This document shows, in pieces, positions 1 through 7,625 of a stretch of 64,000 nt of DNA. The stretch covers positions 6,014,001-6,078,000 of the forward strand of contig NZ_CP109435.1 of assembly GCF_036227125.1 (NCBI RefSeq), in the 5' to 3' direction. Source of the stretch: Streptomyces sp. NBC_01485. GTDB lineage: Bacteria > Actinomycetota > Actinomycetes > Streptomycetales > Streptomycetaceae. Made by a program: the position numbers and the translations under genes. Under the pieces are notes generated by a model that made no database searches, was not told the origin of the DNA, and saw only the letters and a list, made by a program, of their open reading frames with translations. Every line of letters begins with the position of its first letter. The stretch's first letter is position 1.

Positions 1-917
1 GGCAGGCCAAGGCGCTCACCGAGGCCGACGTCCTCGCCCTGCGGCGACTGGCCGGTCTCGTCGAGTCGGGCCTGCTGAGCGAGGCGATGGCCGTGCAGGT
101 GGCGCGGTCCACCGGGCAGACCACCGCCCGGCTGGCCGAATGGCAGATCGACTCCTTCCTGGAGGGCCTGACCGAGCCGCCCGAGCCCGGGATGACCCGT
201 ACCGAGGTCACCTATCCCATCGTCGAGCTGCTGCTGCCCGAGCTGGAGGAGTTCCTCGTCTACGTCTGGCGCCGGCAGCTCTCCGCGTCGGCCGGCCGGG
301 TCGTGCAGGCCGCGGACGACGAGGAGATGATCGACCGGCGGCTCGCCGTCTGCTTCGCCGACCTCGTCGGCTTCACCCGGCTGACCCGCCGGATGGAGGA
401 GGAGGAGCTCGGCGAGCTGGTCGAGGCCTTCGAGACCACCTGCGCCGACCTGGTCGCCGCCCGCGGCGGACGCCTGATCAAGACCCTCGGCGACGAGGTG
501 CTGTACGCCGCCGACGACGCGGGCACCGCCGCCGACATCGCGCTGCTGCTGGTCGAGACGATGAGCAACGACGAGACGATGCCCGAGCTGCGCGTCGGCA
601 TGGCGTTCGGCACGGTCACGACCCGGATGGGCGATGTGTTCGGCACGACGGTCAACCTGGCCTCGCGGCTGACGTCGATAGCGCCACGGGACGCCGTCCT
701 CGTCGACAGCGCCTTCGCCGAGGAGCTGATCCGTACCGGCGACGCCCCGGCCTCGGAGGCGGACGCCGTGGAGGCGGCGGCCGCCGCCGAGAAGGAGGGC
801 GAGGACCCGCCGACGTACCGCTTCGCGCTCCAGCCGATGTGGCAGCGCCCGGTGCGCGGCCTCGGCGTGGTCGAACCCTGGCTGCTGACCAGGCGGCACG
901 GCGTCGTCGAGGACTGA
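1..917 (+). CDS. cya: Class III adenylate cyclase, 5' end outside the window
   Basis: The frame is open from base 3 to the TGA at 915-917, so the N-terminus lies upstream of the window. The C-terminal part is a class III nucleotidyl cyclase domain. It has the first metal aspartate in FADLVGFT, the purine-binding lysine and second metal aspartate in IKTLGDEV, and the transition-state Asn/Arg pair in NLASR, so it should be catalytically competent and make cAMP from ATP. The preceding 90 or so visible residues are helical and resemble the N-terminal regulatory segment of actinobacterial cyclases. No membrane segment is visible. Streptomyces typically has a single cytoplasmic cyclase used in germination and development, and this is most likely it. 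A guanylate cyclase cannot be excluded from sequence alone. Confidence 0.87.
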   Translation, partial: QAKALTEADVLALRRLAGLVESGLLSEAMAVQVARSTGQTTARLAEWQIDSFLEGLTEPPEPGMTRTEVTYPIVELLLPELEEFLVYVWRRQLSASAGRVVQAADDEEMIDRRLAVCFADLVGFTRLTRRMEEEELGELVEAFETTCADLVAARGGRLIKTLGDEVLYAADDAGTAADIALLLVETMSNDETMPELRVGMAFGTVTTRMGDVFGTTVNLASRLTSIAPRDAVLVDSAFAEELIRTGDAPASEADAVEAAAAAEKEGEDPPTYRFALQPMWQRPVRGLGVVEPWLLTRRHGVVED

Positions 918-930
918 ACCGCCTGGCGTT

Positions 931-1683
931 CTAGTGCTTCGGTACGGGTACGGGTGCGCCCAGGGGGTCCACGCAGAGGCCGATGACGGGGACGCAGACG
1001 CCCGGCTGACGCGGCGGACGGCCGGGCTGTTCCGGCTGGGGCGCGGGTGCCGTCGTCGGCGGGACGGGTGCCGGGGGCTGTGTCGGTGTCGAGGAGGGCT
1101 GCGGGGCGGTGGGCCTCGTGGGCGCGGGCGCCGGGGCCTGGGGTGCGGCCGGGGTGTAGGTGGCGCCCGGGGTGAGGGCGACGGACGTGGGCGAGCCCGG
1201 GGTGCCGGGGACGAGGCTGACCTCGGGCGTCGGACGCGCGCTCGCGCCGCCCATGGCGCTGGGCGCGGTCGGGGTGGGAACGACGGTGGCCGCCGCGTTG
1301 GCCGAGCGGTCGGTGCCGGTGCCGGTGCCGGTGCCGGTGCCGGTGCCTGTACCGGTGCCGGTGCCGGTGCCGGTGCCTGTACCGGTGCCGGTGCCGTTCT
1401 CCGCGCCCGCGACCGGGTCGGGCTGGGGTTCGGCCTCCGCCGCGCCGAGGCCGCCGACACCGACACCGCCGCCGGAGTCGGGGGAGAGCCGGACGAGGCT
1501 CAGCACCCCGGCGGCCAGCGCGAGGCCGCCCGCGGCGAACAGCACCTTGCGGGGGCGGGGCCGGCGGTGCCGGCCGCGGGCGCGCGGGGCCCACAACTGG
1601 TCCGACCCCGGCTCCGACTCCGCGTACGCCGTTTCGTCGTGACGGGTCGTCGTCTCGTACTGCCCGGTCCGCGTGCTCGTCAT
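931..1683 (-). CDS. Membrane-anchored protein with Gly-Thr repeats and a Pro/Thr-rich extracellular tail
   Basis: A 250-residue protein of unrecognised function. The start is ATG with GGAGGGG five bases upstream. A basic cytoplasmic stretch (RARGRHRRPRPRK, about residues 33-46) precedes one membrane segment (about 47-64), then the chain is low complexity. About 28 residues are alternating Gly-Thr, followed by a region of repeated Pro, Ala and Thr, and the C-terminal segment holds two cysteines (GVCVPVIGLCVDP). This looks like a type II membrane protein with a flexible extracellular stalk. It converges on the cyclase gene with a 13-base gap. The Gly-Thr run is encoded by a hexanucleotide microsatellite and is likely to vary in length between strains. 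Confidence 0.7.
   Translation of the reverse strand: MTSTRTGQYETTTRHDETAYAESEPGSDQLWAPRARGRHRRPRPRKVLFAAGGLALAAGVLSLVRLSPDSGGGVGVGGLGAAEAEPQPDPVAGAENGTGTGTGTGTGTGTGTGTGTGTGTGTGTDRSANAAATVVPTPTAPSAMGGASARPTPEVSLVPGTPGSPTSVALTPGATYTPAAPQAPAPAPTRPTAPQPSSTPTQPPAPVPPTTAPAPQPEQPGRPPRQPGVCVPVIGLCVDPLGAPVPVPKH
1311..1396. repeat. GGTGCC hexanucleotide microsatellite with a 36-bp higher-order period
   Basis: About fourteen tandem hexamers lie inside the membrane-protein gene on the minus strand and code for Gly-Thr. Two CTGTAC interruptions 36 bases apart show that a larger unit was duplicated. Every unit is a multiple of three, so slippage keeps the frame. Confidence 0.95.
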
Positions 1684-1893
1684 CGCGTCCCCTCCCCGAT
1701 GCGGTCGCGCCCCCGATGCGCCGGGGCGGACGCACGTTATGCGCTCCCGTGGGCGGTGCGGAGGGAGTTGGGCGGCATGTCACTCGTACGGGTGGGCGGG
1801 GCTGCATAGAGGGACGCGGACCGGGGCGGGGACCGGGTGGGGCCGCTCTTTCGCCCGGGGGCCCCGGCTGCGATGATCGGGCGAGCGAGAGAT

Positions 1894-1909
1894 GTTAACC
1901 CGCGTTAAC
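1894..1909. promoter_or_regulatory. GTTAAC inverted/direct pair upstream of enoyl-CoA hydratase
   Basis: Two self-complementary GTTAAC hexamers separated by CCGC sit immediately before the GGAGG ribosome site (1911-1915). The position just upstream of the start, in an otherwise GC-rich gap, suggests an operator or part of a promoter. Nothing in the window identifies the cognate regulator. Confidence 0.35.
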
Positions 1910-1920
1910 TGGAGGGTGTC

Positions 1921-2724
1921 ATGGGCGAGGAGCGGTTCGGGGAGTTCGTGCTGGTGCGGCGGCACGGGGACGGCGGGCATGTCGCGGAGCTGGCCCTCGA
2001 CCGGCCGAAGGCCATGAACGCCGTCTCCACCGACATGGCCCGGTCGATCGCCGGGGCGTGCGCGGCGCTGGGCGAGGACCGGGACGTCCGGGTGGTCGTG
2101 CTGACCTCGACGCACGAGCGGGCGTTCTGCGTCGGCGCCGACCTCAAGGAGCGGAACTCCTTCAGTGACGCCGAGCTGGTCCGGCAGCGGCCCGTCGCGC
2201 GTGGGGCGTACACCGGGGTGCTGGAGCTGCCGGTGCCCACGGTCGCCGCGGTGCACGGCTTCGCGCTGGGCGGCGGCTTCGAACTGGCGCTGGCCTGCGA
2301 CGTGATCGTGGCCGACGGGACGGCCGTGGTGGGGCTGCCCGAGGTGTCGGTGGGCGTGATCCCCGGGGGCGGCGGGACGCAGTTGCTGCCGCGCCGGGTG
2401 GGGGCGGCCCGGGCGGCCGAGCTGATCTTCACGGCCCGCCGGGTGGAGGCGGCCGAGGCGCGCGAGCTGGGCTTGGTGGACGTGCTGGTCGAGGCGGGGC
2501 GGGACCGGGACGAGGCGCTGGCGCTCGCCGCGCGGATCGCCGGCAACTCGCCGGTGGGTCTGCGGGCGGCGAAGCGGGCGCTGCGGCTCGGGCACGGGCT
2601 GGATCTGCGGGCCGGTCTGGAGGTGGAGGACGCGGCGTGGCGGTCGGTGGCGTTCTCGGGGGACCGGGCGGAGGGGGTGGCGGCGTTCAACGAGAAGCGG
2701 AAGCCGCAGTGGCCGGGCGAGTGA
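1921..2724 (+). CDS. Enoyl-CoA hydratase/isomerase family protein
   Basis: A 267-residue crotonase-fold protein, the normal length for the family. It should hydrate a trans-2-enoyl-CoA in fatty-acid or amino-acid degradation. The oxyanion-hole segments are visible: CVGADLKER near residues 74-82 and HGFALGGGFELALACD near 113-128. The catalytic glutamate region is LPEVSVGVIPGGGGTQLLPR, with Glu in LPEV matching one of the two hydratase acids, and the second Glu position appears to be in the GGG-rich turn, so a hydratase, isomerase or other crotonase activity is possible. The ATG start has GGAGG six bases upstream. It is likely its own transcription unit, followed by a GGDEF gene on the same strand after 122 bases. 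Confidence 0.85.
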   Translation: MGEERFGEFVLVRRHGDGGHVAELALDRPKAMNAVSTDMARSIAGACAALGEDRDVRVVVLTSTHERAFCVGADLKERNSFSDAELVRQRPVARGAYTGVLELPVPTVAAVHGFALGGGFELALACDVIVADGTAVVGLPEVSVGVIPGGGGTQLLPRRVGAARAAELIFTARRVEAAEARELGLVDVLVEAGRDRDEALALAARIAGNSPVGLRAAKRALRLGHGLDLRAGLEVEDAAWRSVAFSGDRAEGVAAFNEKRKPQWPGE

Positions 2725-2846
2725 GCCCCCGAGCGGGCTGTCACGCGGGCTGTCGCACGGGTTGCCACACGGGCTCCTGACGGGCGTCGTCACTCTAAGT
2801 GGTCCTTCATGTCTCGTTTTCACCTAAATGTCCCTAGCCTGGGGAG

Positions 2847-3989
2847 ATGGGTGACGACAGACGCCTGGTGGCCGTGGTGGAGCTCGCGCAGGGGATGGCG
2901 GCGGCGCACACCCCCCGCGAGTCGTGGCGCGCGGCCGCCCTCGGGGCCTGCCGGGCGCTGTCCGGCGGGTTCGCCGCGCTCTCGGTGTGGGAGCGCGACC
3001 TCGGACGGCTGCGCGTCCTGGCCAACGTGGGCGACCGGGCCGCCGACGAGGACGAGTTCCCGGACGACGAGGCCTACCCGGTCCACCAGTTCCCCGAGAT
3101 CACCGAGTTCCTGCACGAGCGCTGGGCGTCCGGCGGCGAGCCCAACGCCTGGGTCGAGACGGCTCAGGGGCTCGCCGCCGGACGCCCCGGCTACTGCCAT
3201 CAGCGCGTCGCCGCCCTGCGCCGCCGGGGCCGCGGCTCCTGCGTGGTCGCGCCGATCGTGCTGCACGGCCGGGCCTGGGGCGAGCTGTATGTCGCCCGCC
3301 CCACCGGCACCCCCGTCTTCGACCGTGCCGACGCCGACTTCGCGACCGTCCTCGCCGCCGTCGTCGCCGCCGGGCTCGCCCAGACCGAGCGGCTGGAGGA
3401 GGCCCGCCGGCTCGCCTTCACCGACGCCCTCACCGGCCTGGCCAACCGCCGCGCCGTCGACGTACGGCTGGAGGAGGCGGTCGAGCTGCATCGTGCGGAG
3501 GGGGTCGTCGTCAGCCTCGCGGTGTGTGACCTCAACGGGCTGAAGCGGGTCAACGACACCCACGGGCACGCCGTCGGCGACCGGCTGCTGGAGCGGTTCG
3601 GGTCGGTGCTGTCGCTGTGCGGGGCCATGCTGCCCGGCGCGCTGGCCGCCCGGCTCGGCGGGGACGAGTTCTGCCTGCTGGCCGTCGGGCAGCCCGCCGA
3701 CGACGTCGTCGAGGTCGCCGGCGAGCTGTGCCGCCGGGCCGGGGAGCTGGAACTCGGCGAGGGCGTGGCCTGCGGGGTCGCGTCCACCGAGGACCCCATC
3801 GGGCCGGTGTGCTCCGCCCGCAGGCTCTTCCGGCTCGCCGACGCCGCCCAGTACCGTGCCAAGGCCGTACGGGCCGCCCGCCCGGTGGTCGCAGGCCGCG
3901 AGGGCCCCGACGACCCCGTCGTACGCCTCGCCGACGAGCCGTCGCGCGAGGGGGCCGCCGAGCGGCGGAGGTTCAGGGGGCGGCCCTGA
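2847..3989 (+). CDS. GAF-GGDEF diguanylate cyclase
   Basis: A 380-residue cytoplasmic protein with an N-terminal GAF-like sensory region (about 1-185) and a C-terminal GGDEF domain (about 195-345). The catalytic loop is intact (GGDEF at 271-275), and the substrate region DALTGLANRR is present, so it should make cyclic di-GMP from two GTP. The RxxD product-inhibition site that normally lies nine residues before GGDEF is absent (LPGALAAR there), so feedback control may be weak. No EAL domain is present. In Streptomyces c-di-GMP acts through BldD to delay development. The ATG directly follows GGGGAG with no spacing, and TAGCCT six bases upstream could be a -10 box, so the mRNA may be leaderless. 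Confidence 0.9.
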   Translation: MGDDRRLVAVVELAQGMAAAHTPRESWRAAALGACRALSGGFAALSVWERDLGRLRVLANVGDRAADEDEFPDDEAYPVHQFPEITEFLHERWASGGEPNAWVETAQGLAAGRPGYCHQRVAALRRRGRGSCVVAPIVLHGRAWGELYVARPTGTPVFDRADADFATVLAAVVAAGLAQTERLEEARRLAFTDALTGLANRRAVDVRLEEAVELHRAEGVVVSLAVCDLNGLKRVNDTHGHAVGDRLLERFGSVLSLCGAMLPGALAARLGGDEFCLLAVGQPADDVVEVAGELCRRAGELELGEGVACGVASTEDPIGPVCSARRLFRLADAAQYRAKAVRAARPVVAGREGPDDPVVRLADEPSREGAAERRRFRGRP

Positions 3990-4055
3990 GGACGGGGCTG
4001 TGGCCGTGCCGGTGAGTGTGACGTATTCGGTAAGGGGTGAACCCCGCTCCCACTG

Positions 4056-4084
4056 GTGACATCTTCGTCTTCACTGCGTACGCT
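4056..4084 (+). promoter_or_regulatory. Probable leaderless promoter of hutH
   Basis: GTGACA (4056-4061) and TACGCT (4079-4084) fit -35 and -10 hexamers with a 17-base spacer. The -10 box ends seven bases before the ATG at 4092, and no Shine-Dalgarno sequence lies between, so transcription would begin at or next to the start codon. The match is inferred by eye. Confidence 0.55.
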
Positions 4085-4091
4085 CCTGAAT

Positions 4092-5636
4092 ATGGATATG
4101 CACACTGTGGTGGTGGGGACGTCCGGCGTGACCGCGTCCGACGTACTCGCCGTGGCGCGCGACGGCGCCCGCATCGAGCTCTCCGCGGAGGCGGTGGCGG
4201 CCCTCGCCGCGGCCCGCGGGATCGTGGACGCGCTGGCGGCCAAGCCCGAGCCGGTCTACGGCGTCTCCACCGGGTTCGGGGCCCTCGCCTCCCGGCACAT
4301 CAGCCCGGAACTGCGCGCCCAACTGCAGCGCAACATCGTCCGCTCGCACGCCGCCGGCATGGGCCCGCGGGTGGAGCGGGAGGTCGTCCGGGCGCTGATG
4401 TTCCTGCGGCTGAAGACCGTCTGCTCCGGGCACACGGGCGTGCGGCCCGAGGTCGCGCAGACCATGGCCGACATCCTGAACGCCGGCATCACCCCGGTCG
4501 TCCACGAGTACGGCTCCCTCGGCTGCTCCGGCGACCTGGCCCCGCTCTCGCACTGCGCCCTCACGCTCATGGGCGAGGGCGACGCCGAGGGCCCGGACGG
4601 GGTCGTACGGCCCGCGGGCGAGTTGCTCGCCGAGGCCGGCATCGTCCCCGTCGAGCTGCGCGAGAAGGAGGGGCTGGCGCTCCTCAACGGCACCGACGGC
4701 ATGCTCGGCATGCTGGTCATGGCCCTCGCCGACCTGGACATGCTCTACAAGTCCGCCGACGTCACGGCCGCGCTGTCGCTGGAGGCCCTGCTCGGCACCG
4801 ACAAGGTGCTCGCACCCGAGCTGCACGCCATCCGCCCGCACCCGGGGCAGGGGGCCAGCGCCGCCAACATGCTTGCGGTGCTCGCGGGTTCGGAGCTGAC
4901 CGGGCACCACCAGGACGACGCGCCCCGCGTCCAGGACGCCTACTCGGTGCGCTGCGCCCCGCAGGTCGCCGGCGCCGGACGCGACACCATGGCCCACGCC
5001 CGGCTCGTCGCGGAACGGGAGTTGGCGTCGGCCGTCGACAACCCCGTGGTGCTGCCGGACGGTCGGGTCGAGTCCAACGGCAACTTCCACGGCGCGCCGG
5101 TCGCCTACGTCCTGGACTTCCTCGCCATCGCCGTCGCCGACCTCGCCTCCATCGCCGAGCGGCGCACGGACCGGCTGCTGGACAAGAACCGCAGCCACGG
5201 CCTGCCGCCGTTCCTCGCGGACGACGCGGGCGTCGACTCCGGGCTGATGATCGCCCAGTACACGCAGGCCGCGCTGGTCAGCGAGTTGAAGCGGCTGGCC
5301 GTACCGGCGTCCGCCGACTCGATCCCGTCCTCCGCGATGCAGGAGGACCACGTGTCGATGGGCTGGTCCGCCGCCCGCAAGCTGCGCACCGCCATCGACA
5401 ACCTCACGCGCGTCATCGCCGTCGAGCTGTACGCCGCCACGCGGGGCGTGGAGCTGCGCGAGGGGCTGACCCCGGCGCCCGCGACCCGCGCGGTCATCGA
5501 CGCCGTACGCAAGGCGGGCGTCCAGGGCCCCGGCCCGGACCGGTTCCTCGCACCCGACCTCGCGGCGGCGGACGCGTTCGTACGCGACGGAGGGGTCGTG
5601 GCTGCCGTGGAGACGGTCATCGGGCCGCTGCGGTAA
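4092..5636 (+). CDS. hutH: Histidine ammonia-lyase
   Basis: A 514-residue enzyme that removes ammonia from L-histidine to give trans-urocanate, the first step of histidine use. The MIO cofactor forms from an internal triplet. Here it is Cys145-Ser146-Gly147 in the stretch SLGCSGDLAPLSH, the Streptomyces variant of the usual Ala-Ser-Gly. Other family blocks are present: YGVSTGFGAL near residue 55, QRNIVRSHAAGMG near 80, GNFHGAPV near 337 and QEDHVSMGW near 418. I chose the ATG at 4092 (protein starts MDMHTVVVG), which matches the start of known Streptomyces HutH proteins. The in-frame ATG 12 codons upstream would disrupt the likely promoter. No other hut gene is adjacent. Confidence 0.97.
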   Translation: MDMHTVVVGTSGVTASDVLAVARDGARIELSAEAVAALAAARGIVDALAAKPEPVYGVSTGFGALASRHISPELRAQLQRNIVRSHAAGMGPRVEREVVRALMFLRLKTVCSGHTGVRPEVAQTMADILNAGITPVVHEYGSLGCSGDLAPLSHCALTLMGEGDAEGPDGVVRPAGELLAEAGIVPVELREKEGLALLNGTDGMLGMLVMALADLDMLYKSADVTAALSLEALLGTDKVLAPELHAIRPHPGQGASAANMLAVLAGSELTGHHQDDAPRVQDAYSVRCAPQVAGAGRDTMAHARLVAERELASAVDNPVVLPDGRVESNGNFHGAPVAYVLDFLAIAVADLASIAERRTDRLLDKNRSHGLPPFLADDAGVDSGLMIAQYTQAALVSELKRLAVPASADSIPSSAMQEDHVSMGWSAARKLRTAIDNLTRVIAVELYAATRGVELREGLTPAPATRAVIDAVRKAGVQGPGPDRFLAPDLAAADAFVRDGGVVAAVETVIGPLR

Positions 5637-5643
5637 GGCAGTT

Positions 5644-5676
5644 GGGCCCGGCCGTCCGGATGTGACGGCAGGGCCC
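5644..5676 (+). terminator. Hairpin downstream of hutH
   Basis: GGGCCC (5644-5649) pairs with GGGCCC (5671-5676), and CCGTC pairs with GACGG inside after a two-base internal mismatch. It lies between the convergent ends of hutH and the next minus-strand gene. There is no T-tract, as is common in Streptomyces. Confidence 0.5.
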
Positions 5677-5702
5677 TTACGCGGTGCGGGAGTTGACCGG
5701 AG

Positions 5703-6485
5703 TTACTTGAGCTTGGCGATCTGAGCGTCGGCCACGGCCACGGGGATGGCGCCCATGTCGCCGCCCTTCGTGAGCGCGGTGATGTTCATCGTGAAGAGCG
5801 TGGCGAGGGTGCTGCCCTTGCGGATCACCTCGGTGTGGGCGGTGATCGTCTGGCCTTCCACCACGATGTCCTGGGCGAACGCCACCGCCTCGTCGCCCTT
5901 CCCGGAGCCCTTCTCCGCGGCGACCTTGGTGACCTTCGAGGTTTCACCCTCGGTCGTGAAGCCGTACCCGCCGGCGCAGCCCGTCACTCCGTCGGACAGC
6001 GCCTTGATGGTCTTCTCGGCGCCGTCGGCCTCGTAGGAGGACAGGCCGACGAACGTCATGGTGAGGTTGAAGGCGTCCTCGAGGTCCTCGGGCTGCGCGG
6101 TGGCGGCCGTTCCCTTGTCCTCGGCGAGGCTGTTGGTGGCGTTCGCCTCCGTGTCACCCGGCGGGAGCCCGTTCGTGGCCCAGGCGAGCGGGGCGCACGC
6201 CGCCTTGTCGACCTTCACCGCGGACTTGGTGGTCTTGTCGGACTCGTCCGCCTCGACCTTGTAACCCTTGAGATCGCCCTGCGCGAGCAGCAGCTTCTGC
6301 AGCTCGGCGGTGGTGAGCGCCTTCGCGTCGGACGCGGCCGCCGGGGCCGAAGCGGATGCGGACGCGGACGTCTTGGAGTCCGCGGAGTCCTTCGATCCCT
6401 CCTCCGAGCAGGCGGTGAGGAGGGAGAGCGAGAGTGCGGCTATTGCGGCCGTGGCGCACAGCCGCGCCCCCGATGTTCTGTTCAT
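5703..6485 (-). CDS. Secreted lipoprotein of unknown function
   Basis: A 260-residue protein with a lipoprotein signal peptide: basic start, hydrophobic core and lipobox LTAC with Cys26 as the lipidated residue. A Ser/Ala/Lys-rich linker follows (about 27-52). The mature domain from about residue 55 to 260 has two further cysteines (residues about 96 and 170) that could form a disulfide. Its central part (LTMTFVGLSSYEADGAEKTIKAL and TEVIRKGSTLATLFTMN) resembles the alpha/beta sensor-like domains found in actinobacterial PknH-type extracellular lipoproteins, but I cannot assign it firmly. It converges on hutH. The next gene upstream, a sortase substrate on the same strand, lies 42 bases away. 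Confidence 0.8.
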   Translation of the reverse strand: MNRTSGARLCATAAIAALSLSLLTACSEEGSKDSADSKTSASASASAPAAASDAKALTTAELQKLLLAQGDLKGYKVEADESDKTTKSAVKVDKAACAPLAWATNGLPPGDTEANATNSLAEDKGTAATAQPEDLEDAFNLTMTFVGLSSYEADGAEKTIKALSDGVTGCAGGYGFTTEGETSKVTKVAAEKGSGKGDEAVAFAQDIVVEGQTITAHTEVIRKGSTLATLFTMNITALTKGGDMGAIPVAVADAQIAKLK

Positions 6486-6527
6486 GACCGAACCATGAAG
6501 AAAGTGTCAAAGAACAGTCAAGTTCAT

Positions 6528-6884
6528 TTAAAAATCCAGACGTTCCCGACGAACCGAATACACCACGAAGCCTGCGCCCAGGGCGAGAAGCGTGGTCCCG
6601 CCGACGATGTACGGGGTCGTGTCGAAGCTTCCGGTGTCGGCGAGCAGGGTGCCGTCGTTGGCGGTGGTCCGGGCCGTCGTCCCGGCCGTGGCCTCTGCCG
6701 TGGACTGGGGTGATGTGTCGGACGTCGTCGTCGACGCGGCCCGTGCCTGGGTCGCGACCTGCCTCGTCGTCTCCGTTCTGACCGGGGCGTCCTGGGACGC
6801 GTTGGCGGACGGGACGAACCACAGGGCGCCCAGCAGGGTCCCCGCGGCGGTGGCGGTCAGCAACGGACGGCGAGCGGATGACAC
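6528..6884 (-). CDS. Small sortase-anchored surface protein (LAxTG type)
   Basis: A 118-residue exported protein. The GTG start at 6884 has AAGGGGA nine bases upstream. A signal peptide with hydrophobic core (about residues 7-27) ends near SANA. The mature chain is Thr/Ser/Ala-rich and disordered. The C-terminus is a classic cell-wall sorting signal: LADTG, about 20 hydrophobic residues, then the basic tail RRERLDF. LAxTG is the motif used by the class E sortases of Streptomyces, which attach long chaplins. No sortase gene is visible in this window, so the enzyme must be elsewhere. It probably acts as a wall-attached stalk. Confidence 0.82.
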   Translation of the reverse strand: MSSARRPLLTATAAGTLLGALWFVPSANASQDAPVRTETTRQVATQARAASTTTSDTSPQSTAEATAGTTARTTANDGTLLADTGSFDTTPYIVGGTTLLALGAGFVVYSVRRERLDF

Positions 6885-6993
6885 GGAATATCGATCCCCT
6901 TGTGACGCTGGCGAATTGGCCGTGTGGTCCGATGCTAATGAAAGGCGCGGGTCGTGGGAAAGTTGCGGGAGCTGTGAGCCGTACGCTCCGGCC

Positions 6994-7401
6994 ATGAACT
7001 CTGAAGAGACATCACGATTTGTACGGCTTCGGGTGGAACTCGTCCTCGAGATTCACGAGGAGGACGCCGTGACGAAGTCTGCCCTGCGGCGGCTGGCCGG
7101 CGACGCGGAGCTGCCGGACGACGAGCGCGCGCACGCCGAGTCCGCTGTGACGGAAGACACCGCGGAGGCCCTCGCCTACCTCGTCGACCCGTTCGACCTG
7201 GTCAGTCAGGTGCCCGGGGTGGAACTCCAGCAGGCCTCCTGGTCCAGCGAGCGGATCGACTACGACCCGGATTCGCCGGAGTGGGACCTCGACGAGGATG
7301 ATGAGTACGAGGATGAGACGTCCGAGGGCGACGAGTCCGACGAGGAGTCGGATTCCGAGTCGGGCGACGAGTCCGACGGCGAGGAAGTCCGCATCGGCTG
7401 A
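6994..7401 (+). CDS. Small acidic protein of unknown function
   Basis: A 135-residue cytoplasmic protein. Residues 1-95 look folded and helical (LRVELVLEIHEEDAVTK, then ALRRLAGD). The last 35-40 residues are almost entirely Asp, Glu and Ser, an intrinsically disordered acidic tail. The ATG at 6994 was chosen because the upstream extension overlaps the divergent sortase-substrate gene. The ribosome site is weak. The divergent neighbour starts 109 bases away, so the two may share a promoter region. I do not recognise the family. Confidence 0.65.
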   Translation: MNSEETSRFVRLRVELVLEIHEEDAVTKSALRRLAGDAELPDDERAHAESAVTEDTAEALAYLVDPFDLVSQVPGVELQQASWSSERIDYDPDSPEWDLDEDDEYEDETSEGDESDEESDSESGDESDGEEVRIG

Positions 7402-7625
7402 GCGTCTTGGGGAAACCGTGACCCCGGACGGCAACCGCCGACCGGGGTTCCTTCGTCTCAGGAGACGCACGAACCGGCAACCGCATCCCGCGTCACCCGC
7501 GTTGCGAACGTGGCGTGCCCCACATCTTCGGAAAAGTGGAACGGGACGAACCGGCCGTAGCGTTGAAGTGTCCAGACGGGGACTCTCGCGGGTTTTTGTA
7601 ATCGGCAACGATGGAGAAGCGTGTG

